Shown here: piece by piece, positions 6,530 through 9,919 of the stretch
How positions within the stretch are numbered: position 1 is the first letter of the stretch
Layout: each line of letters starts with the position of its first letter
NCBI GenBank assembly: GCA_937883885.1
Contig: CAKZXL010000353.1
Span: forward strand, 1 to 9,919
From: an uncultured Aquincola sp.
Lineage (GTDB): Bacteria; Pseudomonadota; Gammaproteobacteria; Burkholderiales; Burkholderiaceae
Length of the DNA: 9,919 nt
Reading direction: 5' to 3'
Position numbers and translations under genes: made by a program
The notes under the pieces: generated by a model
Seen by the model: only the letters and a program-made list of their open reading frames with translations
Databases searched by the model: none
What the model was told of the DNA's origin: nothing

Positions 6530-7465
6530 CTAGACAGGCGCGGCACCCAGCCGGCCGACGAGGTGCAGCACCTGGCGTGCCGCATCCGGCGCTTCGGCCG
6601 CAACGCGCTGGCGCTGCGGCATGCTGCGCAGCCAGGTGAGCTGGCGCTTGGCCAGTTGGCGGGTGGCGGCAATGCCGCGCTCACGCAGCGGTGCCAGCCG
6701 GCCTTCGTCCAGGCATTCCCAGGCCTGGCGGTAGCCCACGCAGCGCATCGAAGGCAGGCCCAGGTGCAGGTCGCCGCGTGCGCGCAGCGCCTGTACTTCG
6801 GCCACCAGACCGGCGGCCAGCATGGCGTCGAAGCGCTGGGCGATGCGGGCGTGCAGCCAGGCGCGGTCGTCGGGCTCCAGGCTGATGAGCAGGCCATCGT
6901 CGGCCCCCTGCCGCTGGCCGGCCTGGTGCCAGCTGGACAGCGGGCGGCCGCTGGCGCGGAACACCTCCAGCGCCCGCTGGATGCGCTGGCTGTCGCCGGG
7001 CGGCAGGCGGGCGGCGGTGACGGGGTCCACCCGGGCCAGCTCGGCATGCATCGCGGGCCAGCCGCGTTCGGCGGCTTCGGCGTCCAGCGCCGCGCGCAGC
7101 GCGGGGTCGGCAGCGGGCAGGGTGTCCAGACCCTCGATCAGCGCCTTGAAGTACAGCATGGTGCCGCCCACCAGGAGCGGCCAGCGGCCACGGCCGCGGA
7201 TCTCGCCGATCAGGCGCCGCGCATCGGCCACGAACTGCGCGGCCGAGTAGGCCTCCAGCGGGTCGATCAGGTCGATCAGGTGATGCGGCACCGCGGCGCG
7301 CTCGGCCGCACTGGGCTTGGCGGTGCCGATGTCCATGCCGCGGTACACCAGCGCGCTGTCGACGCTGATGATCTCGACCGGCATTTCAGCCGCCAGCGCC
7401 AGCGCCACGGCCGTCTTGCCCGAAGCCGTCGGCCCTGCCAGGCCGATCCAGTGGGGCGCGGTCAT
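6530..7465 (-). CDS. miaA: tRNA dimethylallyltransferase MiaA
   Basis: 311 residues, normal length. MiaA transfers the dimethylallyl group of DMAPP to N6 of A37 in tRNAs that read codons starting with U, the first step towards ms2i6A. Motifs: P-loop GPTASGKT (11-18) right after a short strand; [18 protein letters not shown] (35-52) with the catalytic Asp36; [11 protein letters not shown] (68-78); [13 protein letters not shown] (97-109), the DMAPP/tRNA channel; a [12 protein letters not shown] helix (157-168); and the C-terminal [11 protein letters not shown] (240-250) and [13 protein letters not shown] (268-280), all conserved in MiaA. The ATG overlaps the stop of the upstream MFS gene by 4 nt (ATGA). 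In many proteobacteria miaA sits beside mutL and hfq; neither is within view here, where it lies between two transporters. Confidence 0.97.
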   Translation of the reverse strand: MTAPHWIGLAGPTASGKTAVALALAAEMPVEIISVDSALVYRGMDIGTAKPSAAERAAVPHHLIDLIDPLEAYSAAQFVADARRLIGEIRGRGRWPLLVGGTMLYFKALIEGLDTLPAADPALRAALDAEAAERGWPAMHAELARVDPVTAARLPPGDSQRIQRALEVFRASGRPLSSWHQAGQRQGADDGLLISLEPDDRAWLHARIAQRFDAMLAAGLVAEVQALRARGDLHLGLPSMRCVGYRQAWECLDEGRLAPLRERGIAATRQLAKRQLTWLRSMPQRQRVAAEAPDAARQVLHLVGRLGAAPV

Positions 7466-8700
7466 GCAGCGCGCAAGGCGCCGTGCCGGGGCACCAGGGT
7501 CCAGGCCACGCCCGCCACGAGCACCGACCAGAAGGCCAGGCCATACGCCATCGGCCGCACCGTCCCGTCCAGCGCCTGGCCCAGCCACAGGCCGACGCAG
7601 AAGGCCACCAGCGCCAGCGCGAAGCCGGCCAGCGCGGCAGCCACGCCCGCTGCCTGCGGGAAGGGGCTGACCGCGCCCGTCTGGCCACAAGGCTGGTGGA
7701 TGCCGTGGCCGAAGGCATACAGGCACTGCGGCACCAGCACCGCCGCCACCGCATGCACGCCGCTGGCGGCCAACGCGGCCATGCCCAGCCCGCCGGCCAG
7801 GCTGAAGAAGGCGCCGCGCTGCACCGCGCCGGTCAGGCCATGGCGCAGCAGCAGCCGCCGGCAGGCGAAGGTGCCGGCCACGTAGGCGGTAGAGCCCGCG
7901 CCCAGCGCCATGCCGTACTGCGCGGCGCTCAGGCCCAGCACCTCGATGTAGATGAAGGACGACGACGCCAGCACCAGGAACAGCCCGCCGTAGGTGCAGG
8001 CGGTGAGCGAGGCCCAGGAGAAGAAGGTGGGGTCCGACGCCACCTGGCGCGCGGTGCGGGCCAGCGTGCCGGCATGCAGCGCCTGCGGGTTGAGGCTGCG
8101 TGCCGTCTCGGGCAGCACCCGCCAGACGAACATCAGCACGCCGCTGACCACCAGCGTGACCGCCAGCAGCGTGCTGCGCCAGCCGAAGCTGCTTGTGAGC
8201 AGCCCGCCCAGCATCGGGGCGCTGAGGGCGATCAAGCCCAGGCCGCTCATCGCCAGCGACATCACGCGGGCGCCTTCGGCCGGCTCATACAGGTCCCGCA
8301 CCATCGCGCGGGCGCACACCACGGCGGCCGCCAGGCAGGCGCCCTGGGCGGCGCGCCACAGCGTCAGCACGCCGATGCTGGACGCCAGCGTGGCGCCCAG
8401 GCTGGCCAGCGCAAACAGCGCCAGCGCCAACCGCAGCACCGGCTTGCGGCCATAACGGTCGGCCACCGGGCCCCATACCAGCTGCGCCAGCCCAAAGGCC
8501 AGGATCAGCGCCGACATGGTCAGCTGCACCGCCGGCATGCCTGCGCCCAGCCCGCGGGCCAGGGCTGGCAGCGCGGGCAGATAGAGGTCGGTGCTCAGCG
8601 GCTGCAGGCCCAGCAGCAGCGCCAGCAGCGTGGCGGCGGTGGCAGGGGCCAGCCGCGCGGCGCGTGCGGGCGCGGCGGGGCGCACGGGGGTGTCGCTCAT
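7462..8700 (-). CDS. Bcr/CflA-type MFS drug exporter (DHA1 family)
   Basis: 412 residues with the hydrophobic pattern of a 12-TM major facilitator. Diagnostic segments: [13 protein letters not shown] (33-45) in TM1, which is typical of Bcr/CflA transporters; the cytoplasmic loop [13 protein letters not shown] (77-89), motif A; WRAAQG (115-120) in TM4, motif B; and [14 protein letters not shown] (152-165) in TM5, the antiporter motif C. Known relatives (Bcr, CflA) expel bicyclomycin, sulfonamides or chloramphenicol-like compounds by proton antiport in the inner membrane; the substrate here cannot be deduced. The start at 8700 is 19 nt after the upstream pseudouridine synthase stop. GAGG lies directly against the ATG, too close for a normal Shine-Dalgarno, so the start is likely but not certain. 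Its stop overlaps the miaA start by 4 nt. Confidence 0.92.
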   Translation of the reverse strand: MSDTPVRPAAPARAARLAPATAATLLALLLGLQPLSTDLYLPALPALARGLGAGMPAVQLTMSALILAFGLAQLVWGPVADRYGRKPVLRLALALFALASLGATLASSIGVLTLWRAAQGACLAAAVVCARAMVRDLYEPAEGARVMSLAMSGLGLIALSAPMLGGLLTSSFGWRSTLLAVTLVVSGVLMFVWRVLPETARSLNPQALHAGTLARTARQVASDPTFFSWASLTACTYGGLFLVLASSSFIYIEVLGLSAAQYGMALGAGSTAYVAGTFACRRLLLRHGLTGAVQRGAFFSLAGGLGMAALAASGVHAVAAVLVPQCLYAFGHGIHQPCGQTGAVSPFPQAAGVAAALAGFALALVAFCVGLWLGQALDGTVRPMAYGLAFWSVLVAGVAWTLVPRHGALRAA

Positions 8701-8719
8701 CCTCGCGGCGCGGTGGTGC

Positions 8720-9919
8720 TCAGAAGCGCTCGTCGCGGCGCAGGTAGCGCCACTGGCCCGGCGGCAGCTGACCCAGCACCACGCTGCCGATGCGCACGCG
8801 CTTCAGGCCCACCACCTTCAGGCCGACGGCTTCGCACATGCGGCGGATCTGGCGCTTGCGGCCTTCGCGCAGCACCACGCGCAGCTGGTCTTCGTTCTGC
8901 CAGCTCACCTTGGCGGGCTGCAGCTTCACCTCGTCCAGCCACAGCCCGTGGCGCAGCTTCTCGAGGTCGGCCTCGGGCAGGCGGCCGTCGGGCGCGCTGC
9001 CGACGTACTCCACCCGCACCAGGTATTCCTTCTCGATGTTGGCGTCTTCGCCGATCAGCTGCTTGGCCACGCGGCCGTCCTGCGTCAGCACCAGCAGGCC
9101 GGTGGAGTCGATGTCCAGCCGGCCGGCGGGCACCAGGCTGCGCAGGTGGCCCGGGTGGAAGTTGATGCCGGAGGTGTCTTCGCCCCAGCGGTTTTCGGGC
9201 TTGACCAGCACCACCGCGGGCTCATAGCCGTCTTCGGCCTGGCCGCTGACGTAGCCCACCGGCTTGTGCAGCAGCACCGTCATGCGCTGGGCCTGCTGCT
9301 TGTGGGCGGCGGGGTCGATCTCGATGCGGGCATCGGCGCGCACACGCTGGCCCAGCACGGCCATCTTGCCGTCCACACGCACCCAGCCGGCGTCGATCCA
9401 GTCATCGGCCTCGCGGCGCGAGGCCACGCCCATCGCGGTCAGCCGCTTGGACAGGCGCTCGCCTTCGGCGGCGCGCGGCGAGCTGGCCTCGGGGCCGCTG
9501 CGGCGCGGGCGCTCGCCGCCTTCGGGCGCACGGAAGCTGGCCGGTGGCAGCGGGGCGGGGCGGTCGGGCCGGTGGTCGCGCTCAGGGCGCGGCGGGCGGT
9601 CGAACGGCGAGCGGTCCGGCGGCGGACGCCGGTCGGCGCCCTGCGGGCGGAAGGGCGCGCCGCCGCGGGCCGGGCGGTCGCCGCCACGCTCCCCGCCACG
9701 TTCACCGGGCCAGCCTTCGCCACGCGGGCGGTCGAAGCTGCGCTCGCCACCGCGGTCGGGGCGGGGGCGGTCGCCGTGCGGGCGGTCGTAGGGGCCGCGG
9801 TCTTCACGCGGACGCTCGAAGCCGCCGCGTGCGCCGGGGCCGCGGTCGTCACGGGGCCGGTCGAAGCGCGGGCGCTCACCCGGCGCACGGTCGGGCCGGT
9901 CGCCGCGGGGGCGATCACC
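8720..9919 (-). CDS. rluF: RluF-like 23S rRNA pseudouridine synthase with Arg-rich N-terminal extension (5' partial)
   Basis: The frame is open to the right end of the window, giving 399 visible residues. Residues 1-152 are a low-complexity Arg/Gly/Pro/Asp leader; then an S4 RNA-binding domain (from GERLSKRLTAMGVASRREAD, about 153-200) and the catalytic domain with LLHKPVGYVS (216-225), PAGRLDIDSTGLLVLTQDG (catalytic Asp269), EKEYLVRV (296-303) and EGRKRQIRRMCEAVG (352-366). EKEYLV and RQIRRMCE resemble RluF (U2604) more than RluB. An ATG at 9433 lies inside the S4 domain and would destroy it. No ATG, GTG or TTG occurs in frame between it and the window end, so the true start must lie outside. 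It is the first visible gene of the minus-strand directon. Confidence 0.9.
   Translation of the reverse strand, partial: GDRPRGDRPDRAPGERPRFDRPRDDRGPGARGGFERPREDRGPYDRPHGDRPRPDRGGERSFDRPRGEGWPGERGGERGGDRPARGGAPFRPQGADRRPPPDRSPFDRPPRPERDHRPDRPAPLPPASFRAPEGGERPRRSGPEASSPRAAEGERLSKRLTAMGVASRREADDWIDAGWVRVDGKMAVLGQRVRADARIEIDPAAHKQQAQRMTVLLHKPVGYVSGQAEDGYEPAVVLVKPENRWGEDTSGINFHPGHLRSLVPAGRLDIDSTGLLVLTQDGRVAKQLIGEDANIEKEYLVRVEYVGSAPDGRLPEADLEKLRHGLWLDEVKLQPAKVSWQNEDQLRVVLREGRKRQIRRMCEAVGLKVVGLKRVRIGSVVLGQLPPGQWRYLRRDERF
9464..9919 (-). repeat. Degenerate Arg-rich repeats encoding the disordered leader of the pseudouridine synthase
   Basis: Within the pseudouridine synthase frame, about 152 residues consist almost only of Arg, Gly, Pro, Asp and Glu with a few aromatics; I count about 38 Arg and no Lys, Val, Ile, Asn, Thr or Cys. 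An aromatic-acid-Arg-Pro motif recurs: FDRP (residue 19 from the window end), FERP (34), YDRP (44), FDRP (62) and FDRP (106), the first two exactly 15 residues apart in similar units (FDRPRDDRG, FERPREDRG). At DNA level this shows as recurring cggtcgaa and ggcggtcg blocks. The tract continues past the window edge. Confidence 0.8.

Noticed and set aside
7483..9165. A 560-codon plus-strand frame opposite the MFS exporter and pseudouridine synthase
   Set aside because: It is antisense to two well-supported genes and made almost only of Gln, His, Arg, Ala and Gly.
9439..9918. A 159-codon minus-strand frame (Ala/Arg/Thr-rich) inside the Arg-rich leader
   Set aside because: The continuous frame joined to the S4 and catalytic domains explains the stretch; this is a frame-shifted shadow of the repeats.
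9434..9919. Arg-rich stretch as an independent DNA repeat array or CRISPR-like structure
   Set aside because: The repeats are irregular, have no constant repeat-spacer pattern, and keep one open reading frame, so they are protein-level repeats.

Overview
This 9,919-bp window is very GC-rich (almost every third codon position is G or C), and its protein families look like a betaproteobacterium of the order Burkholderiales (Rubrivivax/Leptothrix/Roseateles-type). That placement is an inference from composition and from protein features such as the long Arg-rich leader on the RluF-type enzyme and the MiaA motif variant; no rRNA or other marker is present. I see no IS element, tRNA, rRNA, CRISPR array or phage gene, and no gene-free stretch longer than 198 bp.

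Layout, left to right. (1) Positions 1-347, plus strand: the last 114 residues of an EmrB/DHA2-type drug exporter. (2) Positions 371-1134, minus strand: a complete type II toxin-antitoxin module, with a DUF1778/TacA-type ribbon-helix-helix antitoxin first and a TacT/AtaT-type GNAT acetyltransferase toxin overlapping it by 4 nt. It has its own -35 box, an ideal Shine-Dalgarno sequence and a candidate operator repeat. (3) Positions 1333-2148, plus strand: a small two-TM GGDEF protein whose active-site signature is degenerate (DGESL) while its RxxD inhibitory c-di-GMP site is intact. (4) Positions 2103-9919, minus strand: a tightly packed six-gene directon. Read 5' to 3' it is an RluF-like rRNA pseudouridine synthase (5' end outside the window), a Bcr/CflA-type MFS exporter, miaA, an ABC ATPase, a double-FtsX ABC permease and a secreted CrtC/AttH lipocalin-like protein. 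Junctions are +19, -4, +13, -1 and -1 nt, so cotranscription and translational coupling are likely.

How the genes fit together. The last three genes look like one envelope machine: a LolD/MacB-class ATPase, an 858-residue permease with two large periplasmic domains, and a secreted lipocalin-like partner. The layout resembles both the AttEFGH systems and E. coli YbbA-YbbP beside the periplasmic esterase TesA. The two RNA-modification enzymes, RluF-like (rRNA) and MiaA (tRNA), share the directon with the exporters. The GGDEF gene converges on the directon and overlaps its last gene by 46 bp. The most interesting points are the probable c-di-GMP receptor made from a dead GGDEF domain, the ABC/lipocalin cassette, and the roughly 150-residue lysine-free Arg/Gly/Pro/Asp leader of the pseudouridine synthase.
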